A stretch of 64,000 nt of DNA from Lepidurus packardi (GCA_023053545.1 JAKZAN010000007.1:9610001-9674000), one strand, 5' to 3'. Shown: positions 45,297 through 56,715, counted from the stretch's first letter. The notes: a model not told the origin generated them from the sequence alone. Made by a program: numbers and translations.

Positions 45297-47410
45297 TTGT
45301 AGATATAACGGTAAAGCTTCTTGCAAACGTGGTTTCGGATTGAATTTTCAAACTAATTCTGTTGTATTATTTTTTTCACTTGAAAAAGGTGCTTTTGGGA
45401 AATGACGCAAGAAGATTGCGTATTCGCCAAGACTTTAACTTGTGTGCTCTGTCTGAGATCTTTAATGACAGCAGTGAAGCTTTTTGGGGTTAACGGATTT
45501 TGGGAGCCTCTACTGAAGAACGTGAAAACGAGAAGGAAAGGTTTCATCCGTAGAAGCATTTGGCTGATGCCCTGTGGTTTCTTCACTTGGGGACCTTTTT
45601 TTCAAATCCGCGATGTTTTCCAGAGTTGTAATGCCGACGACGATGTCAAGGTAAGAGAAGAAAACCTTTTCCTTTCCCCCAAGTAATTTTTAAATTCTAA
45701 AACTTTGTTTTAAGGTTTAGCCTTTGACTCGTTTGAATAAGTTCCGACGTGAATCCGACTAACTTTTCTCCCCGTTCTGTGTTTGTTTTGCAGGACCTCC
45801 GTAATGTAGACCGCGAAAAGAGGATGGGAGGTGGAAAGAAAACCTTTTTGGGTAGCGGAACTCGTACTACAGTGTCTCGAAGCGAATAGGAAGATGTGTA
45901 AGTCGACTTGGCCAACTGTACCTCTTTTTTGCTTATTCACCGAGTGTCGACAAAAGGTATAAATGCCAAATCCACGAATTGTAGCGCCTTTTTAGGCATT
46001 TTCTGTTTTGGATATTGTTTTTTTTCGCTGCGTAATTTTTTGAAGGGATGGATAAACTTAATTTACTTTTTAACTTTTTCATGCGGAGAAAGCCGAGCTT
46101 ATGCTACCTAAGTTTAGCTTTTCGGGCTGTTTTATTTCAACTATCTGCAGCATTCTGATCAAATTTGGGATTTAACTCAAGTGAAGGGAATTTTTTTTTG
46201 CAGGAAACCATCCGGGTGTAGATTAGCGCTTTGATTATCGTGTTATAGTTACATAATACTGATGCTTTTCTCGTTTCTTCTAGTTCTAAGAGCCAAAAAG
46301 GAGCATAATCCTGCGCCAAGTGGACAACATTTCCAACTCCAAGATCATCGTCATCATCAGCTCTGAACTTAACCCTTGCCTTGCCTTTGCACGCCGACCT
46401 GGCTGGTTCCCGTTGGTCTGCTTCACTTCAGCTTTGATTCGGATTCGCCCTTTCTTGTGATGGAACTAGGAGACCCAGAGGGCACAAGGTATGCTGGGAG
46501 GTTTGGCTGCGGTAAATCGCTTAAGGATTTGCTACAGTTTAACCTTCTGGGGGGCAGAAAAGTTTCAGTTGCTCCATTATTCGTTAGGTCTTAGGGTGTT
46601 AGGTCTTTAAATGGTAGCAACGGAGCTTTTCTGGGGTTTTGGGGGCGTGGTTTAGGTGGATTTGGGATCCCGATGGAAGTCATCAGGCAGGCCAGGGTTG
46701 AGTTCGTCTGTGGATTGAAGAAGTGGAGTAAGTTTTTAGCTTCTTATTTTTTTCAGATTTGTAATGGTTCTTTTTGTAATTGAAATAGGCTATCCGTTGT
46801 GTCTACTTCGTTACTACGAAAGATGATTGTCAATTGAAGCCTTTTTGACGCCCAATTCCATCCATTTTTAGAAGAAGACGAAGATTCATGTGAGCTGCAG
46901 TGGTCAAATTCACAAGTTTATTCCTTGGCGTTCACAATTCAAGGTACATTTTTCAATTTTGAATGAATCTTATTTTTTATTCTATTTTTTGAATACTAAC
47001 AGTTTAATTTTTAATTAAAAAAAGCCTTCAACTGGATCCACTGCGTTACTACACAAAGATTGTCTTCATTTGAAGCCTTTATGACGCTAAACTCCGTTGG
47101 ACTCACTGGTACTGGCCAGTCTTGGGCGTGCAATTCACATTGAAGACATCGTTGGAGGTTCAGACAGCGAAGGGAGCTAACCTATATTTCAATGGCCGAC
47201 TTTGACGGGCGCAACGAACGTTAACGGAAGCCCCTAATTTTGAGACTAGTCAGTACTGCCCAGTTCTGTAGATCCACGGTAAGCTTCTAGCAAACGTTTT
47301 ACGGACTTAGGTGTCAAACTAATTATGTTTTCTGTTTATTTTTACCCTTAGAAAAGATGCTTTATGGAAATGACGCAGGGAGATTGTGCATTCTTCAAGA
47401 CTGGCCAAGG
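45297..47410. repeat. Diverged older modules between the two arms
   Basis: A block with AAGCTTCT(A/T)GCAAACG and GGAAATGACGCA(G/A) occurs at about 45300-45440, 47275-47410 and 47540-47690. Weak copies of module A (46376-46740, sharing GGTATGC(T/C)(G/A)GGAG, GGGGCAGAAAAGTTT, TTAGGTCTTTAA) and of the hairpin region (46080-46160) are also present. These mark an older round of the same duplication. Confidence 0.6.
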
Positions 47411-47689
47411 CGTCCCTTAGTGCTCCGTCTGCGATTCCGCCGTGTTTTAACCTGCCTTACGTTACGATGCCTTGAGGTGATTTTAACTTGGTTGACGTGA
47501 ACTACTGCCAAGTACTAGTTAGGACTGCCAAGTTCTGTAGATCCACAGTAAGCTTCTAGCAAACGTTTTACGGATTTAGTGTCAAAACATAACTATGTTT
47601 TCTGTTTACTTTTACCCTTAGAATAGGTGCTTTATGGAAATGACGCAGGGAGATTGTGCATTCTTCAAGACTTGAACCTGTCGTATGGT

Positions 47690-49640
47690 GTGCGATGCTT
47701 CCCTTCCTCTCGTTCCGCTCAGCCAACTCTATCCCCTTGCCTTTTGCCTTCCTTTTGGAGAAGATCGAAAAGCCTCGCAACTTTGTACCTGCTAAGCTGT
47801 GGCTGCGTGAAAACTGCTGTTATTTACCTTCTGTGGGAGCCGCCAGGAGAACCAGAAGGAAAGGTATGCCAGGAGTTAGAATTGCTGTGGCCGGTTAGGT
47901 CTTTTGCTGCAGCATTTTGACTTCCTGGGGGCAGAAAAGTTTTCGTTGTGCCGATTAGTAGGTCTTTAATGGCTAAAACAACGGAAACTTTTCTGGGGTC
48001 ATGGGGTCAAACGGGTGGTGGAAGCCTCGACTGAAGAACGCGAAGACGCCGCCAGGCAGAGGATAGAAGTTTCGTCTGTGGGCATTTCTGGCTGAGTAAG
48101 TTCTTTTCTATTAAACTTAAGTATTGGTAACATATTAGTCACTAATCTTCCATTTGTTCTGTAGGCTTTTACTCTGTTTGGGTCCCTTAGTGCGCCGTCT
48201 GCGATTCTGCCGTGTTTTCAACGATTGTTGCTGTTTTTGGGTTGATCTACGTGTTCGCTCGATGATCCACGTGTTCGCTCCGTCGACGTAAGAACCTTTT
48301 TTCTTTTTCCAAACTGGCTTTCTACTTTCTTTCCCTAGCCGAAGAGTTCACTTAAAGTCAAGGTTTACTTTTTGCTTTGGACATGTTCGTAATATGGTTA
48401 GGGAAGAGAGACCCATTTTGGAGAGTTAAACTATCTACATTTCATCACACAGCTGCAGTTTCATTTTTTCTTTTTGTTTTCTTCTAGGAGCTTCATGAGA
48501 CTGGGAAAACAGGGAGGAGGGCTTTGGGTCGTACGATATCCCTAAGCAAAAGGGGAACTGAATTTGCACGTGGCTGACTTTTGGACAACTCTCCCGTCTT
48601 TCCCACCCCTGCAATGTCTGGATGCGGCGAAAAAGGACACATTCGAGGCTTTTCAGAAAGGGAAGTATTTTTCGTAGATTACTCACTTCTACCGCGTTTT
48701 CCTCTGCGTTTGTTTTTATGAGTCAGTTTTTGTCAATTTTTGTAATTTCTTAAGTTTGTGCGGAGGGAGCTTCGCTTGTGCTAGCGAAAGCGAAGCTTTT
48801 GGGTTTGGAAGAATGAAACAGTTCTGGCCAGGGGTGTTTTATTTCGGCCAAACCTGCCGCATTTTGTCATTTTTGAGAGGATTTTGTTTTTCAGTTATGG
48901 TAGTTTCTTTTAAATTTGTGAGAAAGCACACGGAAGAGAACCGAGTTGCCTAATTACAACATATTAATATTATTATTATTTGTTAGTTTTTCGCTTCCAG
49001 TACGAAGGTGGACATGTTACGCAACCTGCCTTACGTGCCTTAAGTGTGTGGTCCTTTCCCTCCTCTCGTTCTCCGCTCAGCCAACTTTATCCCCTTGCCT
49101 TTGGCCATCCTTTTGGAGCAGATCGAAAAGCCTCGCAACTGTGTATCTGCTAAGCTGTGGCTGTGCGAAAACTGCTGTTATTTACCTTCTGTGGGAGCCG
49201 CCAGGAGAACCAGAAGGAAAGGTATGCCAGGAGTTAAAGTGCTGTGGCCGGTTAGGTCTTTTGCTGCAGCATTTTGACTTCCTGGGGGCAGAAAAGTTTT
49301 CGTTGTGCCGATTAGTAGGTCTTTAATGGCTAAAACATCGGAAACTTTTCTGGGGTCATGGGGTCAAACGGGTGGTGGAAGCCTCGACTGAAGAACGCGA
49401 AGACGCCGCCAGGCAGGGGATAGAAGTTTCGTCTGTGGGCATTTCTGGCTGAGTAAGTTCTTTTCTATGAAATTTAAGTATTAGTAAGATATTAGTAACT
49501 AAACTTCCATTTCTTCTGTAGGCTTTTACTCTATTTGGGTCCCTTAGTGCTCCGTCTGCGATTCCGCCGTGTTTTCAACGATTGTTGCTGTTTTTGGTTG
49601 ATCCAAGTGTTCGCTCCGTCGATGTAAGAACCTTTTTTCT
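47690..49640. repeat. Segmental duplication, right arm
   Basis: Counterpart of 43.0-44.99 kb. Module B4 carries an extra internal duplication of about 20 bases (CACGTGTTCGCTCGATGATC region). After B5 this arm continues into a third module C (49824 onward), which the left arm lacks. Confidence 0.85.
48768..48797. other. Conserved hairpin, second copy
   Basis: Same 10 bp stem AGCTTCGCTT/AAGCGAAGCT as 44091-44120; the only change is one loop base (A to G). Confidence 0.8.
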
Positions 49641-50002
49641 TTTTCCAAACCTGCTTTCTAGTTTCTTTCCCTAGCCGAAGAGTTCACATTATGTCAAGGT
49701 TTACTTTTTGCTTTGGACATGTTGGTAATATGGTTAGGGAAGATAGACTCATTTTGAAGAGTTAAACAAGCTACATTGTATCACAAAGCTGCAGTTTCAT
49801 GTTTTCTTTTTGATTTCTTCTAGGAACTTCAGGAGACTGGGAAAACAGTGAGGAACAACACTCGGAAGGTTTTGGGTCGCACGATATCCCTAAGCCAAAA
49901 GGGAACTGAATTTGCACGTGGCTGACTTGATCGCGACATGTTTACGGCTCCATGCTCACTTCTTCCGAAGTCCAAATTAGACCGCGCAATAACTGTGTTT
50001 TG

Positions 50003-50008
50003 AATAAA
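50003..50008 (+). terminator. Poly(A) signal AATAAA for the plus-strand module array
   Basis: Canonical hexamer about 180 bp after the last module C acceptor and just before the convergent P4HA 3' end. Confidence 0.4.
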
Positions 50009-50072
50009 GACAGCAATATTCCAGTGCACATACAAACATAGCAATGGCTTAATTTCAATGCAAACAAACTAA

Positions 50073-50078
50073 TTTATT
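50073..50078 (-). terminator. Poly(A) signal AATAAA for P4HA
   Basis: TTTATT on the plus strand reads AATAAA on the minus strand, about 245 bp beyond the P4HA stop. Confidence 0.5.
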
Positions 50079-50321
50079 TTTCTAAACTTCCTAAAATAAC
50101 GCTGTTTCTAGGACCATAGTACATATCTCCAATTCTACATTTCTAATAACATTGCGAAATGTAAAGTGAAAAGAAAACAAACTTAAATCAAATCAATCGG
50201 TGCAACTGGACCAGGTCCCAATCAACTTTCACGCAGACGCAACGATATTCGCTCTTTCTCTTGGAAGTCCTTTGCAGCTTGAATGCAACACTTCTTATGC
50301 CTGAATGCGGCTCACTCCTTA

Positions 50322-52745
50322 TTAGTCATTGATATCCAAGCTACAAGGTCTTCGAAACGTTTGTGCCGTCTCCCGAATCCATTTGTTACTTACTGCATAT
50401 ATTAAACAAAACGTACAATAATTCTATTGGAAGATGAGGCATATTATGTGTTGATTACCCCATTTAGAACCGTAAACAACTGGACATCCGCCGTGCAAGG
50501 TCAAAGTGTCAGGCTCTCCGCTCTTTTTCAAATTCCACCAAAAGGCGGCCGCTCCTTTCACAGGTTTCGTAGCCACTCCTACTTGTGGGAACGCTGTCGC
50601 ACCTCCCCGAACGACATCATTCAACTACAAAAGTCATAACTTGCAATGAAACCCCATCCAAAGATAGAAAAGTGTGTATCCGGTGTTGTAAAACCAAGTA
50701 TTACCCCCCAACGGACCTATTGTTTAACCCTTGTTATGATGCCACTTACGTAAAACATAAAAGTGCCGATACGATCTCCCATCTGAAGCTCATCATAAGA
50801 CAGACTCTCCACCTAAAATTCGAAGAACCGTTATAGCCAATACCAACGGTTAAAAAAGAAAGGAGATATTGACAAAAGCGTTTACCAATTCGGAAGGTTT
50901 GTCTTTCATCAAATAATCGTGATGAGGAGCGTAATATCCGGCAATTCCGTACCTCCCAACCTAAAGCACAGTTCACCTTATAGTTATTAATAAATTTCCA
51001 TATATGGTTCGGATAATTTATACTTTTAACCTTTATTAATTGGATTATTTTAAGATATTTGGATTATTTTAAGATATTTAACAACCGCTTCAAAGCATCT
51101 TAAATATCACAAAAGAAGACAATATACCTGCAGCATTTCTGCGTGACCGTCCACAATATTAGTAGACAATCCGGTCAATAGGCTGATCCTATGGGATAGC
51201 TTTGGTAACACCGGATGCCACGAATCGCTCAACCAAGTTACTCTAGACGTCCTTACATCGGAAACCACATCGTCTTGCGCTGTTCTTCCTTGTACAGTCG
51301 CTCTAGTTAACTGTAACTAGTTAACTGTGTTCTGAGCAATTGTAATTCAATTAAGAGGGTACTTTGGGTAGAGCCATTTTCTTAATAACTGCGATTTCTG
51401 TGTCGGTGATGACGTCATGGAAGGTATAAATGGCCGGTTGCATATGGTGCTGCTCGATTTTCACCGGCATTAAATAGAAATACGGATTAGGACGGCCCAG
51501 CCAGCACTTCAGCTTAGAAACGTACTTTTCCTCCTAAATACATTTCTTTTTAAATCACCAAATTATTTAATAAATAATTAAACTTTTTTTTATACAAGCA
51601 GCTGCTCTCCACGACAAAGAGCATTGAAATTGATGACGTCCTCCGTAAAATGCGAAGTTCTACCGAGCTGGTATTTCTTGTTATTTTTCAAGATCTCGCG
51701 CTGTTCTGAAAGGGGAACTTTGTTCAAAGGTTGTGGGAAGACGTCAAGGATTGTACCACTTGCCCGCGCTTGATCATGCTATACAATTGTATTTTTGTTT
51801 AATTTTTTTAAATATTTTTTTTTGTTTAATTGCCCATCAGAAGAAATGTTTAAAGCTTTTGTTTTCATGACGCGATAATTTTACTAAAAGAATGGATGCA
51901 TACCAGTTTAATCGCTACTTCTAGGTACTGCGAAGCCTGATCTGGACGAACAGTTTGATTATTCTCCAATCCGGCCAGTACAACAGTGACTTGAAACCAT
52001 TCAACGGCCCGAGAGAACTTCTTCGCAGTGAGACAATGTTTACCCATAAACAAGCAATCTTGCGCTGTCAATTCTACCAATTAATATATTAGTATATTAG
52101 TATGAGTATTCATAGTAGCAGTAGTATTGTAATACAAGGAAGAGGAGTAGGTAGTAATTTGTTGATCTTACTTGCCAGACCTGGCACTCCCCATACATTT
52201 CCGCGAGCTAAATCGAGTATATCTAGCTCGTAAATATCCTGCAGCCGGATCAAAGCTTTTGCTGCTTCATGCATATCGTTTTCTTCTGGAAATTCCCTCC
52301 CGTAGGTTACCACCTTGATCCGGTATAAAACTTTGGTCAAGTTATCCCGTTTCAGAGCTTCCTCAACATCTGTCCATTCCACTGTCAATCGCCGCATTAA
52401 CTGGTAGCTGTGAATTGGATTGCCTAAGATCCTCTCCTCGAAATCCCCGTCGTTTTGGATATTTTCATCCATCAAGGATTGATATTGCTCTAAATAACTG
52501 TTGACAAAACGCAAGCAATACAAACATCAACTGCTTACAGGGAAACCTGGAATACTTTGAACGGCTCACTTCTGTATTGATTGCGGTTTTTGTTCCTCTT
52601 GGTTTACCAACGTTTTCATGACGCTCACCATATCTTTTTCCATTCTAAAGATACTTAGCATGTCTTTGGCGCTGTCCACGTCGTCACAACGCACTACTTG
52701 TACTAGTACAGCCGTTACTGCGATTACGTAGGTTTTCAGCTGCAT
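50322..52745 (-). CDS. Prolyl 4-hydroxylase subunit alpha (10 exons)
   Basis: Collagen-type prolyl 4-hydroxylase alpha subunit, an ER-lumen Fe(II)/2-oxoglutarate dioxygenase that pairs with PDI; 527 residues, normal length. Exons (minus strand): 52570-52745, 52172-52497, 51904-52073, 51596-51778, 51363-51533, 51128-51310, 50886-50960, 50750-50812, 50459-50624, 50322-50392; all phases agree. Signal peptide MQLKTYVIAVTAVLVQVVRC, then the P4Ha_N region (LMRRLTVEW, AAKALIRLQDIYELD), TPR-like substrate domain (DCLFMGKHCLTAKKFSRAVEW), the LCRGE motif and the catalytic domain. Iron ligands His416 and Asp418 (APHHDY) and His493 (TLHGGCPV) and the 2-oxoglutarate Lys503 are present, and the C-terminus WIRETAQTFRRPC matches the family end. 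Intron 5 is only 52 bp. The enzyme should be active. A remnant of a second P4HA gene lies at 62.3 kb. Confidence 0.96.
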
Positions 52746-52828
52746 CTTTAGGATTCCCTATTGGGAATAACGAACGAAACAATACAGCCTATGTATTAAA
52801 ATTTTATTTCGTTCAATTGAAGGCTAAT

Positions 52829-53318
52829 TCGAACGATCGTTCAAATGTCGGGAATTCCCATTTTCAATTCATAGATTTATTTATTTCACTATTATTTAAT
52901 TCATTCGAGTATTCACTACCGAAAGAAGGCAATTCTGAGAGAGAATGCAAATTGTCGGCAATTCACATTTTTAAATTTATGCAACTGTTTATTTTATTAC
53001 AATTTAAATCATTTGAGTATTACTACCGAAGAATACAATAAAATAACGTATAAAGATTGTCAAAATATTCTAACATTCGAACGATCGTTCAAATGTCGGG
53101 AATTCCCATTTTAAATTCGTAGATTTATTTATTTCACTATTATTTAATCCTTCGAGTATTCCCTACCGAAAGAATGCAATTCTGAGAGAGAATGCAAATT
53201 GTCATCAATTCACATTTTTAAATTTACGGACCTGTTTATTTTATTACAATTTAAATCATTTGACTATTTACTACCGAAAGAATGCAATAAAATAACGTAT
53301 AAAGTTTGTCAAAATACC
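52829..53318. repeat. About 246 bp tandem duplication with palindrome, upstream of P4HA
   Basis: Copies begin TTCGAACGATCGTTCAAATG near 52829 and 53075. Each holds the perfect palindrome GAACGATCGTTC and two related half-units of about 120 bp (ACTACCGAAAGAA.., CATTTTTAAATTTA..). Confidence 0.88.
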
Positions 53319-53529
53319 TTTAATATGGTGTAAATCGGAATATGAATAAGAAACGATAGGTTTAACACTAAACATCTTGCTGTTTTAAGATTAGATTCAT
53401 GTTTACCTTGTATTTGAAATCGGGTTGTCAGCCAATTTTCGCACTCGGATTCACTCGGTATGCGTTCCACTTCGGAATGCTGTCAATATCAACTGCACGT
53501 ATTTTCCCTGCTCGGAAATATATTCCTCT

Positions 53530-54813
53530 GATAATATCTCATCTTTTATTAGAACAACAGCACACCCTCCCCATACAATATCCACATACTCTGCCACCAA
53601 GTAATGTATTCGTGCTTCACAGGTGGTGTCCCAAAACCCAATAGGGAGATTCCGCCCCCTCGCCAGGGAATCCACCCTCGTAACACTGATGATGCATTCA
53701 CAGGTGTCGTTATGCCAAGTGTTACACATCCACCGTTTCCAGGACGCTTTCCAGATAATATGACATGCCTATGATATTCTTCGCTGCGCTAGATTTCCGT
53801 GAAATTGGGCGCTACGATGTGCAGGAACATTGTTGTGTCTTCATGGAATTGTCATGGAAGTCTTTGTCAAAGTCTGTTCATCAAAGTCTTCATGGAAGTC
53901 TTTGTGTTCCCCCAAGATCGAGGAACATTCTTATTATGTGAGTTTTAAAGGTGAGTTATTCCCTATCAGTGGAAAGGTTGAAAGGTATTGTTAATTACAT
54001 TTATCTTTTAACGCAATTTAACTAATTATTTATCTGATTTTAGCGCTTATTTTCCTATGAATACATCAAATACTAATGTAAGTTTAATTAATACACCCTT
54101 TATTATTAGTGGTATCGGTTTATTTTTCATTTTAGTGCGATTGAATAGAACCAACTTGTACAGTAGATATTAAGAGACTTTCCTTGCAACCGAAAATTAC
54201 TAAGTAATGATTTTGATTGAAAGGTATTGTTAATTACATCTATCTTTTAGCGCAATTTAACTAATTATTCATCTGACTTAAGCGCTTATTTTCCTATTAA
54301 TACATCAAATATTAATTTTAGTTTAATTTATACACCCTTTATTATTATTGGTATCGGTTTATTTTTCATTTTAGTGCTATTGAATAGAACCAACTTGTAC
54401 AGTAGATATTAAGAGACTTGCCTTAATATCCGTTTCATCAGCGTAGATCAGGTAGTCTAACGCATCCGTCACTTTCTTGAAGTTAGGTGTCACGCATGCC
54501 ACTTGAACGTTGGGTAACGCACACTCCAGGACTTGCTCAACACTGGTTCATCCCAATTCCAAGATATAGAGACTTTCCTTGCCACCGAAAATTACTAAGT
54601 AATGATTTTGATTTCCTACAAAACTGGAAAATAACGTAGAATTTGTTTACTGTTCATGCGTCCCCTCTGTTGTGTTCGCAGCTGACAAAAGAGGGGAGAA
54701 GGTTTTTCCATCGCATGTGTTCGTCTCCCTAATGGAGCTTCATTAGCATCCACGACAGCCAGGGAGAAGAGGCTTTTATGAACACACATACGTGGAAGGT
54801 TCCCTTCGACACA
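53530..54813. repeat. Intergenic duplicated block, left copy
   Basis: Matches 62771-63741 in the same orientation, in several collinear pieces (CACACCCTCCCCATACA, GGGAGATTCCGCCCCC, GTTAATTACAT(T/C)TATC, CCATCGCATGTG regions). This copy has an internal tandem duplication of about 236 bp (units near 53982 and 54218) and an inserted exon fragment at 54439-54570. A Pro-rich frame (GGVPKPNREIPPPRQG) is open in both copies, but the differences are mostly amino-acid changing. Confidence 0.85.
54439..54570 (-). pseudogene. Fragment of papain-like gene exon 4 (copy of about 59304-59435)
   Basis: About 132 bp copied from exon 4 plus the adjoining end of intron 3 of the pseudoprotease gene about 5 kb away, with about one base difference. 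Intron sequence is included, so the copy was made at the DNA level, not through mRNA. It interrupts the intergenic repeat unit, and AGAGACTT occurs just outside both ends. Confidence 0.9.
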
Positions 54814-54954
54814 CATCAAAGGTGGAAACTGCTGCTAAACGTGTGTGAAACAGGTGCTAGAACGTGACGAAAGGTAATATTTTCGTCCTTTTCATTTCAG
54901 CTAAACTACGAGAAAATTATCTCTTTTCTAACAACTCATCAAATCAGTGAAATA

Positions 54955-56223
54955 ATGCACTCTAAAGCGATAACTAGGCATGTGCTGTGTTATTGTACTC
55001 GCAATGCAAAAAGAATCCTGCGAGCTTGCTGCATCATGACTATCCCATTGCTCATCTATGGTCTTCAACTGTATCCAACTTCCAGCTACGAATCGAGTCT
55101 TCATAATACCTCACCGTACACGCCACTTCTGCCAGTAAGATCTTCTATTCAGCCAGAAGTAGTGGGAACAGTACCTACGATTACCCAGTTGCATGAAGAT
55201 GAGTTGGAAATCAGTCCAAAGGAATCTTGGTTCAGAGAAAGGGTGATAAACATAACGCTAAGGGAACGGAATGTACTGGCCGAACTGGGGGTGGATTTGC
55301 CGTCGACAGGGGGCGTGGCTAAGCGCATTTTGATCGTTTCTACCTTTCGGAGTGGCTCAACTTTCACCGGCCAAATAATAGCCGCAGTCCCAGGAGTTTT
55401 GTACCACTTCGAGCCCTTGACTTATCTGGGTCCTCAAGTCGTTCCTGTCGGCGACGAGATGTTCGCGCAGACGCAGATCGCTGAAATTACAAAGGTACTG
55501 AATTGCGATTATGTATCCTTCCAAGAGAAACTTCGTGTCCATAAAATACCTCCCCAAGACATGATGGTGTTTAATGATGATATGCACAATACCTGCGTAC
55601 AACTAGATAATGATCCCTGTCGTCACGAAGAACGTTTGTCCTTCGCCTGCCGGCACTTTCCGGTACAAGTCACCAAGCTAGTGCGCATGCCTCTGCGCTA
55701 CGTTTTGCCGCTTCTGCGCCAACCGGAACTTCAGCTCCACGTGGTTCTGCTTGTAAGGGATCCACGTGCTACAATGGCGTCGCGTCATCTGATGAAGTAT
55801 TGCCAAGGAGCCTGCGCCGAGCAAGAGGGGCTCTGTGCATTCTTGCGGGATAACTACCGAATGGCCTTGGAAGCCTCGAAGGAATTTCCGGATACTTTTA
55901 CGCTTGTGCGCTATGAAGACTTGGCTGTAGATCCAGTTCATGTTTCTGCCTCGCTGCTGCACCGCATTGGACTTCCTCTGACGCCCTCTGTGAAGCGATT
56001 CATTCAAACGCATACTACCACTGATGGAGGGCAGCGCGAGCTCATGAAGCGGAAACGGGGCAGCAGAGTGTCGATCTGGAAATCCACTCTGCCTTGGGAA
56101 GACGTCACATCTATACAAAACTCTTGTGGCGATGTTTTGGCCCATTACGGGTACATACCAGTACCAAACCACGCCTCTTTGGAAGACTCTGATACAGTGA
56201 AACCTTTCTGGACGCTGGCTTAA
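54955..56223 (+). CDS. Carbohydrate 6-O-sulfotransferase, CHST1/3/5-like (single coding exon)
   Basis: Golgi type II membrane sulfotransferase of 422 residues that moves sulfate from PAPS to C6 of Gal, GalNAc or GlcNAc in glycans; the sugar cannot be told from sequence. A short cytoplasmic tail is followed by a membrane anchor (about 24-40) and a stem. The 5'-phosphosulfate loop is STFRSGSTFTGQ (129-140) and the 3'-phosphate motif VLLVRDPRATMASR (264-277). The downstream LVRYEDLAVDP motif and paired cysteines are typical. The first ATG follows a pyrimidine tract with acceptor TTTCATTTCAG near 54900, so a 5' noncoding exon is likely. A single coding exon is common in this family. AATAAA lies at 56419. 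Confidence 0.94.
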   Translation: MHSKAITRHVLCYCTRNAKRILRACCIMTIPLLIYGLQLYPTSSYESSLHNTSPYTPLLPVRSSIQPEVVGTVPTITQLHEDELEISPKESWFRERVINITLRERNVLAELGVDLPSTGGVAKRILIVSTFRSGSTFTGQIIAAVPGVLYHFEPLTYLGPQVVPVGDEMFAQTQIAEITKVLNCDYVSFQEKLRVHKIPPQDMMVFNDDMHNTCVQLDNDPCRHEERLSFACRHFPVQVTKLVRMPLRYVLPLLRQPELQLHVVLLVRDPRATMASRHLMKYCQGACAEQEGLCAFLRDNYRMALEASKEFPDTFTLVRYEDLAVDPVHVSASLLHRIGLPLTPSVKRFIQTHTTTDGGQRELMKRKRGSRVSIWKSTLPWEDVTSIQNSCGDVLAHYGYIPVPNHASLEDSDTVKPFWTLA

Positions 56224-56715
56224 AAGACCTGTAATTGAATTCTAATTAATTTTAATTTAAAGTTAATTGAATTCTATTTCCTAGTTGATTGAGATCAAGC
56301 ACTGAAATCGATTCAATCTTTTCAGATTAATGTGCACTCCTTCTTCAAGTGAGGAATCCAGAATTGAAAAGAAATGCGTGACTTTAAGTGTGTCTTATTT
56401 CTAATTTTAATAATATAAAATAAAAATAATGTAACTAATTTTAAGTGCTATTTGTGAATGTATGGATATAGTATCTAGTATATAGGGGCCGGAATGTGAT
56501 TTGCTCATGGCATCAAGCTGAGCAGCGAATCACAAACTCGGGAAACGAAGACCAATGAACGCGTGACAAAGACGTTTCAGAGAAGGCTTAGAAAAAGGAA
56601 ACGCCCAGAGGTTTCCAAATCACTCGAATTTCACGCTTTCCTGGATGAGGGAAAGAAAGGATAAAAGCGTGGGCCAATGGGAAATCATCCGGTCTTGACT
56701 GTGTTTCCATAATAC
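56224..56715. other. CHST 3' UTR and flank
   Basis: AT-rich 3' region with AATAAA at 56419 and no gene visible before the LTR. Confidence 0.5.

Larger units (their letters stand above)
42959..50008 (+). ncRNA. Candidate spliced noncoding transcription unit: tandem A-B-C module family
   Basis: Exon-like modules recur with conserved splice signals on the plus strand. Module A: 42959-43420, 44324-44764, about 47622-48095, 49001-49452, each ending in TGGCTGA/GTAAGTTC. Module B follows after a short intron: 43489-43591, from 44833, 48165-48287, 49522-49623, with acceptors ending TTTACAG or TGTAG; B1, B4 and B5 have donor GTAAGAACC, while B2 diverges and its donor was not placed. Module C begins at 43792, 48488 and 49824 after TTCTTCTAG. 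Degenerate relatives lie at about 45400-45640 and 46376-46740. Module A has an open frame (SANFIPLPLAILLEKIEKP), but differences between copies are mostly amino-acid changing and two frames stay open, so protein coding is not supported. A 60-base stretch around TTACCTTCTGTGGGAGCCG is invariant in all four A copies. A canonical AATAAA lies at 50003. Whether it is transcribed is unknown. Confidence 0.4.

Noticed and set aside
55678..56172. 164-codon minus-strand ORF in the sulfotransferase gene
   Set aside because: Antisense shadow of a long, well-supported coding exon.
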